Position numbers and translations under genes: made by a program
The notes under the pieces: model-generated
What the model saw: only the letters and a program-made list of their open reading frames with translations
Databases searched by the model: none
Told to the model about the DNA's origin: nothing
Shown: positions 1 through 5,844 of the stretch, one piece after another
Numbering within the stretch: the first letter of the stretch is position 1
Layout of the letters: the number at the start of each line of letters is the position of its first letter
Source of the DNA: Bacillota bacterium
GTDB lineage: Bacteria; Bacillota; Clostridia; Peptostreptococcales; Anaerovoracaceae
Length of the DNA stretch: 6,926 nt
Direction of reading: 5' to 3'
Assembly: GCA_017549385.1 (NCBI GenBank)
Contig: JAFYUX010000040.1
Coordinates: 1-6,926 of the forward strand

Positions 1-1290
1 CAGATCTGCACTAGTACAATACGGGAAGATGTTTTTTGTTTCGCCAATTCGTACGTCCAGCCAGCATGCGATAGTATCCTGTGGAGATCTGCCTCTTGAG
101 CGCATATCTCTCGCCATACGTCTCAGAAGTCTGATATCCGTAACCGGAATTCTATTTACCTCATCGATGTTGAGAGGTGACAGCGGGCTGATATATATTT
201 TGAACTTTTCGTTGTTGTCTATCTGTTCTGTGAGTTTATCGTTTAATGCGTGAATGCCTTCGATAACGATAGGCTGATCCTGATCTGCCTGAATGATGCG
301 GGTACCATATCTTTTACTGCCTGCAATAAAATCAAACACCGGCATATCTACAACCTCGCCTCTCAGGAGAGCGTTCATGTGCTCATTAAAAAGCTTTACA
401 TCAACTGCCTCAAGATCCTCAAAATTAAAGTTTCCATTTTCATCAGGAACCAGCATGTTACGTTCTACAAAGTAGTCATCCGTACCCATGTACAGCGGTC
501 TCTTGCCCAACACTCGCAGCTGTATGCAGAGTCTCTGAGCAAAAGTAGTCTTGCCGGAAGAAGAAGGTCCTGCAATCAGAATGATACGTTTATTTTCCTT
601 TACAATCCTGTCTGCAGCTTCCGCAATCTTTTTCTCGTGCATGGCTTCGTTGATAAGAATCAAATCTCGCCACTCACTATCATCAATCTTTGAATTGAGA
701 TCGTCGATATAACTTACGCCAAGAAGCCTGTTCCACTGATCCATTTCTCTATACGCAGTATAAAGAACTCTGTCATCCTTATACTCAGGAATATGAGTCG
801 GATTTTCCATCAGAGGAACTCTGATGATAACACCCTTTTCATATGGAACAAGATCAAACAGTTTGAGATGTTCTGCAGAAGTCAGCAGTGGTTCGTAAAA
901 CACGCAGGAATAATCTCCGTAAGAATATTCAAAAACTTCTTCTACCTCGCTGTTTCTGACAAAATCTATCTGGGCCTCAGTCATAACAGCAGGGCAGTCC
1001 TGAGAAAGCACCTGCTGGCGAGAATAGTATTTGCTCTCAAAAGTAATCTTTTCTGACACAAGCTGACGCATACGCTTTTCAACCTTTTCAAAAAATACAT
1101 CCTTGTCAGAAATTTCTTTATCCAGTTCTACCAGAATACCGTTATTTAATGTATATCTGATGGCAGCCGATGCCTCCGGCATCATTTCTCTAAGTACAAT
1201 CAGATAAAGAAAGCATACTGTTCTCTGATATTTAAGTCTCGCCAGTCTTGAGCGAGTATCTATAATTTCAAGATTAATCTTATCCGTCAT
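1..1290 (-). CDS. Nucleoside (uridine-like) kinase, fused SAD-like plus P-loop kinase, 3' end cut by window edge
   Basis: 430 codons are open from the ATG at 1290 to the left edge; the C-terminus lies outside the window. The protein resembles the clostridial/Thermotoga uridine-kinase-like nucleoside kinases. Residues about 15-200 resemble the threonyl-tRNA-synthetase second-additional-domain-like region of that family. The phosphoribulokinase/uridine kinase domain follows, with a Walker A loop GPSSSGKTT at 241-249, the substrate-side motif TDDYF around 270-274, and further family motifs IVIEGIHALN and NRIPVTDIRLLRRM. These enzymes phosphorylate nucleosides to NMPs in the cytoplasm; the exact substrate cannot be read from the sequence. 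The start is well supported: AGGAGGG at 1298-1304, 7 nt spacing, and an in-frame TAG at 1315-1317 that blocks extension. The family usually starts with a TGS domain of about 60-90 residues, which is absent here. It is transcribed alone from its own promoter. Confidence 0.85.
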   Translation of the reverse strand, partial: MTDKINLEIIDTRSRLARLKYQRTVCFLYLIVLREMMPEASAAIRYTLNNGILVELDKEISDKDVFFEKVEKRMRQLVSEKITFESKYYSRQQVLSQDCPAVMTEAQIDFVRNSEVEEVFEYSYGDYSCVFYEPLLTSAEHLKLFDLVPYEKGVIIRVPLMENPTHIPEYKDDRVLYTAYREMDQWNRLLGVSYIDDLNSKIDDSEWRDLILINEAMHEKKIAEAADRIVKENKRIILIAGPSSSGKTTFAQRLCIQLRVLGKRPLYMGTDDYFVERNMLVPDENGNFNFEDLEAVDVKLFNEHMNALLRGEVVDMPVFDFIAGSKRYGTRIIQADQDQPIVIEGIHALNDKLTEQIDNNEKFKIYISPLSPLNIDEVNRIPVTDIRLLRRMARDMRSRGRSPQDTIACWLDVRIGETKNIFPYCTSADL

Positions 1291-1321
1291 CTTCAGTCCC
1301 TCCTGAATCCATAACTAATAT

Positions 1322-1330
1322 ATTATACCA
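1322..1330 (-). promoter_or_regulatory. Extended -10 promoter of the nucleoside kinase gene
   Basis: On the minus strand TGGTATAAT fits the extended -10 consensus TGnTATAAT exactly. The -10 hexamer occupies 1322-1327, about 32 nt before the ATG, so the predicted leader is only about 25 nt. No good -35 hexamer is visible at 16-18 nt, which is typical of extended -10 promoters. It lies beyond the terminator of the upstream minus-strand gene, so the kinase is probably an independent unit. Confidence 0.6.
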
Positions 1331-1422
1331 CAACAAGCCCTCTCCTGCGTGGTCTAAGTACCTCTGAATATATAGTATATTACCCTCAAAACTGTTGATG
1401 ACTAACAGACCAAAATAAATAA

Positions 1423-1462
1423 AAGCCGCCTCAGAGGACATCCCTAACCTCTAAAGCGGCTT
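1423..1462 (-). terminator. Rho-independent terminator of the PC4/YdbC-like gene
   Basis: Arms at 1423-1437 and 1448-1462 form a 15-position stem with two mismatches and a 10-nt loop; the base is a run of G-C pairs. On the minus strand the stem is followed by a T-rich tail (TTATTTATTTT). It lies about 130 nt after the stop of the gene at 1594-1908, and no other minus-strand gene intervenes. The plus-strand side has no T-run, so the direction is clear. Confidence 0.8.
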
Positions 1463-1593
1463 ATATTTATGGATTGGATTTTATAACTTAAAACAACGTT
1501 TATATCAGATATATATTTTATATTGCAGACTGCATACGGAAGGGAGTCCATATACTTTACTCTGCTTTGCAAATGTATCGAACAATACTTTAA
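1463..1593. other. AT-rich 3' untranslated stretch, no gene seen
   Basis: Between the stop of the PC4/YdbC-like gene and its terminator lie about 130 bp of AT-rich sequence. An imperfect inverted repeat (about 9 bp per arm with two mismatches) lies around 1535-1556. I find no coding potential, promoter or recognisable RNA. It is most simply the 3' UTR of the minus-strand transcript. Confidence 0.4.
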
Positions 1594-1908
1594 CTATGCC
1601 GGCTCATTCTGCTGAACCGCCGCTTCCCCTGCTTCTGCTGCATCATTATCTTTTACAGCACCATCGGGAAATCTTCTTCTGATGATTTCCCCCAGATGAA
1701 TTAATTCTTCTTCGGTGAGAGTTATACCTCTACCCATCTTGCCGTGATCCGGATGCCAGTCTCTTATGTCATACTTGGCCGCATTGCTGTTCCATCTGAC
1801 AAAGTTAAGCTCCTTGTACCACCCGCGCTGCGTAGTGTTTATAACCCCGATAGCTTCTAAGATTTCAAAACTGAAATCATCGTCTGTTCTGTTTGGCAAT
1901 ATTATCAT
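1594..1908 (-). CDS. YdbC-type PC4-like single-stranded DNA-binding protein
   Basis: 104 residues from the ATG at 1908. Residues about 12-80 match the bacterial PC4-like (YdbC) family, with the recognisable stretches RGWYKELNFVRWN (28-40), KYDIRDWHPDH (45-55) and KMGRGITLTEEE (57-68). Family members, such as the Lactococcus YdbC of known structure, are small dimers that bind single-stranded DNA through a curved beta sheet; a role in transcription or in DNA replication and repair is inferred only. The last 25 residues form an acidic, alanine-rich tail outside the core fold. The start is ambiguous: AAAGGAG (1909-1915) directly abuts the ATG with no spacing, while a TTG at 1897-1899 lies 9 nt downstream of it and would give 101 residues starting MPNRTDDD. 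The TTG is probably the true start. It is a single-gene unit with its own promoter and terminator. Confidence 0.85.
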   Translation of the reverse strand: MIILPNRTDDDFSFEILEAIGVINTTQRGWYKELNFVRWNSNAAKYDIRDWHPDHGKMGRGITLTEEELIHLGEIIRRRFPDGAVKDNDAAEAGEAAVQQNEPA

Positions 1909-2012
1909 CTCCTTTCTGCCAATGCCCTTTTGAAGTCAGAAAAATACTGGACCCCTACTATCTGAAAACGGACTCAGCACCTTTTCCATATTTTTCCTAA
2001 CCCCTTGACTCA

Positions 2013-2041
2013 ATCTTACATCCACTGGAATATATTGTCAA
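2013..2041 (-). promoter_or_regulatory. Sigma-A-type promoter of the PC4/YdbC-like gene
   Basis: On the minus strand a perfect -35 TTGACA (2036-2041) is separated by exactly 17 nt from the -10 TAAGAT (2013-2018, 4 of 6 consensus positions). Transcription would begin near 2006, leaving an untranslated leader of about 98 nt. It diverges from the mog promoter; the two -35 boxes are only about 33 bp apart. Confidence 0.7.
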
Positions 2042-2074
2042 TAATATATGTAAATATTTTACACTTACTCAAAC

Positions 2075-2103
2075 TTGCAACTTCCATCCCCCACATATAT
2101 AAT
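2075..2103 (+). promoter_or_regulatory. Sigma-A-type promoter of the molybdopterin adenylyltransferase gene
   Basis: -35 TTGCAA (2075-2080), a 17-nt spacer, and a consensus -10 TATAAT (2098-2103). Predicted transcription start is near 2110, giving a leader of about 36 nt that carries the ribosome site AAGGAGG (2132-2138), 7 nt before the ATG. No operator-like palindrome or molybdenum-cofactor riboswitch fits in a leader this short. Confidence 0.7.
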
Positions 2104-2145
2104 TGACAGGTAACTAAGCATTCACAGATCAAAGGAGGATCTTAT

Positions 2146-2643
2146 ATGTATAAAGTAGGTATCATCACTTCCAGCGACAAGGGTTCTCAGGGCCTCAGAG
2201 AGGACAAAGGCGGCCCGGCTATCCAGTCTATCATCGAAAATTTCTCATCAGATTTCGTGATTTCAAAATACATCATTCTGCCAGATGAAAAGGATCAGCT
2301 TGCTGCAGAAATGATCGACATGGCTGACAACCAGAAGCTGGACCTCATCGTAACAACAGGTGGCACAGGCTTCTCAAAGAGAGACGTTACACCAGAAGCA
2401 ACACTCTCAGTTATCGAGCGCCGTACACCAGGCATCCCAGAAGCAATGCGCAGCATCAGCCTTGAGATCACTATGAGAGCTATGCTTTCTAGAGCAGAAG
2501 CAGGTATCAGAGGCGACTCTCTTATCATCAACCTCCCAGGCAGCCCAAAGGCTATCGCCGAAGTATTAGAACCTATTCTCCCATCAGTGAGACACGGTAT
2601 CGATATTCTTCAGGGCCGCGATGCAGAGTGTGCCAGAAAATAA
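2146..2643 (+). CDS. mog: Molybdopterin adenylyltransferase, MogA/MoaB family
   Basis: 165 residues, a normal length for the standalone MogA/MoaB family (MoCF_biosynth fold). In this family MogA-type enzymes adenylate molybdopterin in the cytoplasm, activating it for molybdate insertion. Family marks are the phosphate-binding TTGGTG (70-75), RDVTPEA (79-85) with the conserved Asp, and GIRGDSLIINLPGSPKA (120-136). MoaB proteins share these motifs, so MogA and MoaB cannot be separated by eye. The start is firm, with AAGGAGG 7 nt upstream. No other cofactor gene (moaA, moaC, moeA) is nearby; the gene is monocistronic between its own promoter and terminator. Codons lean to ATC, AAC, CTC and CCA, as in well-expressed genes of this window, unlike the kinase, sortase and addA genes. 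Confidence 0.9.
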   Translation: MYKVGIITSSDKGSQGLREDKGGPAIQSIIENFSSDFVISKYIILPDEKDQLAAEMIDMADNQKLDLIVTTGGTGFSKRDVTPEATLSVIERRTPGIPEAMRSISLEITMRAMLSRAEAGIRGDSLIINLPGSPKAIAEVLEPILPSVRHGIDILQGRDAECARK

Positions 2644-2693
2644 CTTACTCACGTTGACTCCGTCAACAGGTATATAAACTCAAAAACGAAATC

Positions 2694-2728
2694 AACCGCC
2701 GTGGTTTTTACGGCGGTTTTTATTTTTT
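2694..2728 (+). terminator. Rho-independent terminator of the mog-family gene
   Basis: An 8-bp perfect stem (AACCGCCG at 2694-2701 with CGGCGGTT at 2711-2718), a 9-nt loop, and a tail reading TTTATTTTTT. It lies about 50 nt after the stop. A second small perfect hairpin (GTTGAC-TCC-GTCAAC, 2653-2667) sits just after the stop but has no T-run, so it is probably an mRNA 3'-end structure or chance. Confidence 0.85.
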
Positions 2729-2774
2729 GACTAAAGTGATTTTATTCGTCTGAGCGAAGCTCTGCAAAAAGAGG

Positions 2775-2812
2775 GGAAGGGCAACCCGCCGCAGTTTTAA
2801 GGGTTGCCCTTC
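2775..2812 (-). terminator. Rho-independent terminator of the AGCS symporter gene
   Basis: Arms AAGGGCAACCC (2777-2787) and GGGTTGCCCTT (2801-2811) form an 11-bp perfect stem, extendable by one or two pairs, with a 13-nt loop. On the minus strand it is followed by CCCTCTTTTT (complement of 2765-2774). It lies about 35 nt after the symporter stop and faces the mog terminator, insulating the two convergent units. Confidence 0.8.
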
Positions 2813-2845
2813 TAAGAAAGGATACATTATGTAGTATTTTACATT

Positions 2846-4237
2846 TTATTTTTTGTCGAACCTTGTCTTGACTACCGGAATAGGATCATCTGATACGCCA
2901 TCCAGATTGTTGAGGAACTTGTTGCCTTCCTTAACGATAACTCCGCTGAGGAGGAGAATACCGATAACGTTAGGAATAACCATGAGACCATTGAGCGTAT
3001 CCGCGATAGACCATACCAGATCAAGTGATGTTACTGTACCAACGAATGCGAATACAACAAATAATAACTTGTAGAGCTTGATAACTCTAGGACCTACCAG
3101 GTACTCAGCAGCTCTTTCGCCGTAGTAAGACCAACCGAGGATAGTTGAGAATGCGAAGAGTGCAAGAGCGATAGTGATCAGCGGCTTGCCGATAACTGGA
3201 ATCTGTTCGAATACTGCAAATGTGAGAACGTTTTTGTTTGTCATAGCTTCTGCTACTGCAGGGTTCTTCATAACTGAACTTACGAGAGTGAGACCTGTCA
3301 TGAGGCAGATAACTACTGTATCCCAGAATGTACCTGTCATAGATACGAGAGACTGTCTGATAGGGTTTTTAGTCTTTGCAGCAGCTGCTACGAGAGGAGC
3401 AGAACCCATACCAGATTCGTTAGAGAAGAGACCTCTTGCACAACCGAATCTGATAGCTGATGCTACTGCGAAACCAGCCATACCACCAAAACCAGCCTTT
3501 GGAGTAAATGCAGAAGTGATGATAAGCTTGAGAGCTGGAAGTACATAATCATGGTTCATGATGAGGATGATTACACAACCAACAACATAGAAAATAGCCA
3601 TGAAAGGAACCAGCATTTCACATACCTTTGAAATCTTCTGAACGCCGCCTAAGATAACTACAGCAACGATTACTGCAATAAAGATACCTGTAATCCATGA
3701 AGGAATACCGAAGTTTTCATAGCATGCAGTAGAAATTGAGTTTGCCTGAGTCATGCAGCCGATACCGAAAGCTGCCAGAGAAGCAAGTACAGCAAAGAGA
3801 ACACCCAGCCACTTCTGACCGAGACCTCTTTCCAGAGCGTACATAGCGCCACCAAGCATACGACCGTCTTTTGACTGTACTCTATACTTGAGAGACATAA
3901 CTGTTTCGGCATATTTTGTAGCCATACCGAATACACCGATGAGCCACATCCAGAGTACCGCACCAGGACCACCTGAAATAACAGCAGTAGCAACACCTAC
4001 GATGTTACCAGTACCGATAGTGGCCGCCAGAGCCGTAGTCAGGGCAGCGAACTGTGAAATTTCGCCATCACCATCGTCATCTTTTGTGATAGATAACTTG
4101 ATACCTTTGATCAGATATCTCTGGATACCTTTTGTTCTAAAAGTCATATAGATGTGAGTACCAAAGAGCAGCACAATCATCGGTACGCCCCAGACTAAGT
4201 CATTAAGCTTAGTCATTATGCTTGCAAACATTTCCAT
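2846..4237 (-). CDS. Alanine/glycine:cation symporter (AGCS family)
   Basis: 463 residues, the usual size for the AGCS (AlsT/DagA) family, and very hydrophobic with about 10-11 membrane segments starting at residues 15-33. Family marks are ATIGTGNIVGVATA (72-85), the Na+:alanine symporter signature at 89-111 (GGPGA, then WMW, then GMATKYAE), and ARGLFSNESGMGSAP (267-281) of the second inverted half. Members import alanine and/or glycine with Na+ or H+ across the cytoplasmic membrane; exact amino acid and ion cannot be told here. The start at 4237 follows an AGGAGAGGG ribosome site and matches the family N-terminus. Codon choice is strongly biased, suggesting high expression. It stands alone, with its own promoter and terminator. 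The short leader leaves no room for the glycine riboswitch sometimes found ahead of such genes. Confidence 0.93.
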   Translation of the reverse strand: MEMFASIMTKLNDLVWGVPMIVLLFGTHIYMTFRTKGIQRYLIKGIKLSITKDDDGDGEISQFAALTTALAATIGTGNIVGVATAVISGGPGAVLWMWLIGVFGMATKYAETVMSLKYRVQSKDGRMLGGAMYALERGLGQKWLGVLFAVLASLAAFGIGCMTQANSISTACYENFGIPSWITGIFIAVIVAVVILGGVQKISKVCEMLVPFMAIFYVVGCVIILIMNHDYVLPALKLIITSAFTPKAGFGGMAGFAVASAIRFGCARGLFSNESGMGSAPLVAAAAKTKNPIRQSLVSMTGTFWDTVVICLMTGLTLVSSVMKNPAVAEAMTNKNVLTFAVFEQIPVIGKPLITIALALFAFSTILGWSYYGERAAEYLVGPRVIKLYKLLFVVFAFVGTVTSLDLVWSIADTLNGLMVIPNVIGILLLSGVIVKEGNKFLNNLDGVSDDPIPVVKTRFDKK

Positions 4238-4283
4238 AAATATTTCCCTCTCCTAAATTGTATACTTTCTTTAAATTAAATAC

Positions 4284-4312
4284 ATTTTCCAACTTTCCAG
4301 CTGTCTTGTCAA
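4284..4312 (-). promoter_or_regulatory. Probable promoter of the AGCS symporter gene
   Basis: On the minus strand a perfect -35 TTGACA (4307-4312), 17-nt spacer, and a weak -10 GAAAAT (4284-4289, 4 of 6). Predicted transcription start is near 4277, about 40 nt before the ATG. The -35 is convincing; the -10 is poor, so the exact start is uncertain. Confidence 0.5.
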
Positions 4313-4540
4313 TATTATTTTTTCTCACATCCACTTTAAACCAAAATAATTTCGTTTTATTTTTCAAAAACTCACATTACTTCGGAACAACTATTGATTT
4401 CACATATCAATTAGCATAAATCCAAGAAATTTTGATGCATATTTCATTCGCAAGTTTGATGTCTCTAACCTGCCATTGCGGATGCCTGCCGGCAACACGT
4501 GTCGGCGGAGCTGACGTGTTTGTGCAAGTATTAACAATTA
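4313..4540. other. Divergent intergenic region with GC-rich inverted-repeat patch
   Basis: No gene is seen between the divergent promoters of the symporter and the 118-residue protein. Most of it is AT-rich, but 4468-4520 is clearly GC-rich. That patch can form either of two mutually exclusive hairpins: 4488-4494 with 4500-4506 (7 bp including one G-T), or 4494-4500 with 4514-4520 (7 bp perfect, AACACGT/ACGTGTT). It lies upstream of both predicted promoters, so it would act as DNA (a protein-binding site) or be a dispersed repeat rather than part of either leader. I recognise no known riboswitch, T-box or sRNA. Confidence 0.4.
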
Positions 4541-4570
4541 TTGATTTCCGTTATTTTGTTATGATATAAT
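4541..4570 (+). promoter_or_regulatory. Strong promoter of the 118-residue protein gene
   Basis: -35 TTGATT (4541-4546), 18-nt spacer, -10 TATAAT (4565-4570), with an extended -10 TG at 4562-4563 (TGATATAAT). Predicted transcription start is near 4577, giving a leader of about 58 nt. A consensus plus extended -10 fits the highly biased codon use of the gene. Confidence 0.7.
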
Positions 4571-4581
4571 CCATCTGTTGC

Positions 4582-4603
4582 AGAAATTACGATTTCTAGA
4601 AAT
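4582..4603 (+). promoter_or_regulatory. Overlapping inverted repeats in the 5' leader of the 118-residue protein gene
   Basis: Three consecutive 6-mers AGAAAT (4582-4587), ATTTCT (4592-4597) and AGAAAT (4598-4603) form either a hairpin with a TACG tetraloop (first and second) or a perfect 12-bp palindrome (second and third). It sits right after the predicted transcription start and about 20 nt before the ribosome site AAGGAG (4622-4627). It could be an operator or a transcript-stabilising 5' hairpin; its function is not known. Confidence 0.4.
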
Positions 4604-4635
4604 TTATTCATATATATACATAAGGAGAAATAACT

Positions 4636-4992
4636 ATGTCTAAAATGATCAGACTCAATACAAACCACTTCCCGGTTATCATCGAAGCTATGAAGTTTGC
4701 TACACCGGACATCACACTCCCAGGCATGGAAGCAGACCCTAACCTCGTTCCTGCAGAAAAGAAAAAGGAATCTATCATCAACAAGCTCACAAACAACGAT
4801 GGTACTTCTTTCCTCACAGGCGAAGAAATCGCTTTTGCTTACGATGCAGTTTGCAACTACCGTAAGTGGTTAAAGATGGAAATGCCAAAGCACCCAAAGG
4901 GCACAAAGATGCACAAAAAGACAAAGAAGCATCTCGAAATCATCCCTAAGCTTATGGCTACAGTTTTCGCAAACGTAGTAGTTTCTTACTAA
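4636..4992 (+). CDS. Conserved-looking hypothetical protein, 118 residues, lysine-rich
   Basis: I do not recognise a family. AAGGAG lies 8 nt before the ATG, a strong promoter precedes it and a strong terminator follows, so the gene is real. The protein has no signal peptide or membrane segment and should be cytosolic. The N-terminal third is mixed (HFPVIIEAMKFATPDITLPG, 11-30), residues 41-82 look helical and charged, 85-99 is a very basic stretch (KHPKGTKMHKKTKKH), and the end is hydrophobic (FANVVVSY). The basic patch suggests contact with nucleic acid or another polyanion, as inference only. Codon bias is extreme: all nine isoleucines are ATC, all three tyrosines TAC, and seven of eight asparagines AAC. 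That pattern marks abundant proteins such as ribosomal or core metabolic proteins and is unlike the neighbouring sortase and addA. One Cys (73) is present and no metal-site pattern is seen. Confidence 0.85.
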   Translation: MSKMIRLNTNHFPVIIEAMKFATPDITLPGMEADPNLVPAEKKKESIINKLTNNDGTSFLTGEEIAFAYDAVCNYRKWLKMEMPKHPKGTKMHKKTKKHLEIIPKLMATVFANVVVSY

Positions 4993-5000
4993 AAACAATC

Positions 5001-5040
5001 AACCCGTACCGGATAATTCCGATACGGGTTTTTTATTTTA
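5001..5040 (+). terminator. Rho-independent terminator after the 118-residue protein gene, possibly shared
   Basis: Outer stem AACCCGTA (5001-5008) with TACGGGTT (5023-5030), one mismatch, inner stem CGGA/TCCG (5010-5013, 5018-5021) and a TAAT loop, then the tail TTTTATTTTA. It lies just after the stop at 4990-4992, and the tail overlaps the stop codon of the convergent sortase gene (5038-5040). In the minus direction the stem is followed by GATTGTTTTT, so it may also end the sortase transcript, though less efficiently. Confidence 0.85.
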
Positions 5041-5802
5041 TCTGTTATATTCATTTACAAATACAGTCTGTACAACCCATCGATATTTGTAGTTACCACG
5101 ACCTGTACATGTTGAAAGAGTTAAAATCCTGTCTTCGATAGAAGGCTCAACCTGACTCTTGATTACCGACTGATCCTTGTAATAATCTACTGCACCCTGC
5201 TTTATGCTATCGTCTTCAAATACCAACCTATACGTATCTGCGAAGACATCTGCAGTGTATGCTGAGAAAATCTGATACTCCATTATTTTATCCTCAGTGA
5301 TGATATACACATAAGGATGCTGATCTGCAAAATTCTGATTCTGGTAATCATGAAGCTGACTAAACATAGAACCGTTTTTCATATTGTGTCCATAAATCAA
5401 AGTGTTGAAATCACTGAAATCAGCACTGTTTTCATAATCCAGGAAAATAGATCCTGCAACACTGTTAGTCAGATCCCATGTCTGTTTCAGATATTCTTTG
5501 TTGTCTTTGCTGCGCATGAGCGGATACGAAATATCTGTGTCCGGAATATAAATCCAGCCCATAACATCTGCGTTTACATCCTGCAGCAATGGGAGATCCA
5601 GGTTCATCACTGGCTGCACTGCTTCTGGCAGCTGAGCTGCCTGGTTGCCGGAGGCATCGGCGTGTAATGCTATTTGCTCCGCCTGATCATAAGCTTTGCT
5701 GGCCAGGTGCTGCTGATAAAGCTGTATCAGAAATATACTGGTGCTGACTATAAATATTATTGTAAGCAGTACTATTGCTGCTTTTCGTAATTTGTCTTTC
5801 AT
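5038..5802 (-). CDS. srtB: Class B sortase
   Basis: 254 residues, typical for sortase B. A short basic N-terminus is followed by one membrane anchor (about 8-28), then an extracytoplasmic linker and the sortase domain from about residue 75 (NADVMGWIYIPDTDISYPL, 77-95). The catalytic triad is visible: His139 in LIYGHNM, Cys232 in TLSTCTG and Arg241 in YKYRWVV. Sortases cleave a C-terminal sorting signal on secreted proteins and join them to cell-wall peptidoglycan or pilin subunits. No substrate with a sorting signal is in the window, so target and motif are unknown. An in-frame ATG at 5844 exists, but the ATG at 5802 is preferred: GGAGGG at 5810-5815 lies 7 nt ahead of it and the start sits just before the anchor. 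The gene follows the addA stop by 42 nt with no terminator or clear promoter between, so the two are probably co-transcribed. Confidence 0.92.
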   Translation of the reverse strand: MKDKLRKAAIVLLTIIFIVSTSIFLIQLYQQHLASKAYDQAEQIALHADASGNQAAQLPEAVQPVMNLDLPLLQDVNADVMGWIYIPDTDISYPLMRSKDNKEYLKQTWDLTNSVAGSIFLDYENSADFSDFNTLIYGHNMKNGSMFSQLHDYQNQNFADQHPYVYIITEDKIMEYQIFSAYTADVFADTYRLVFEDDSIKQGAVDYYKDQSVIKSQVEPSIEDRILTLSTCTGRGNYKYRWVVQTVFVNEYNR

Positions 5803-5844
5803 ATATGAACCCTCCGGGTACAAGCTACTCATTTTCATAATCAT

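Noticed and set aside
250..1056. Open frames on the plus strand across the nucleoside kinase
   Set aside because: They are antisense shadows of a gene with clear Walker A and kinase motifs and have no start signals of their own.
2103..2108. TTGACA as the -35 box of the mog-family gene
   Set aside because: No -10-like hexamer lies 16-18 nt downstream, and it overlaps the better TATAAT of the TTGCAA/TATAAT promoter.
4238..4540. Glycine riboswitch or T-box ahead of the amino-acid symporter
   Set aside because: The predicted leader is only about 40 nt, and I find neither the T-box TGGNACC-type element nor a glycine aptamer core on the minus strand.
5803..5844. Upstream in-frame ATG at 5844 as the sortase start (268 residues)
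   Set aside because: It abuts the addA stop and lacks a properly spaced ribosome site, while the ATG at 5802 has GGAGGG 7 nt upstream and places the membrane anchor at the usual position.
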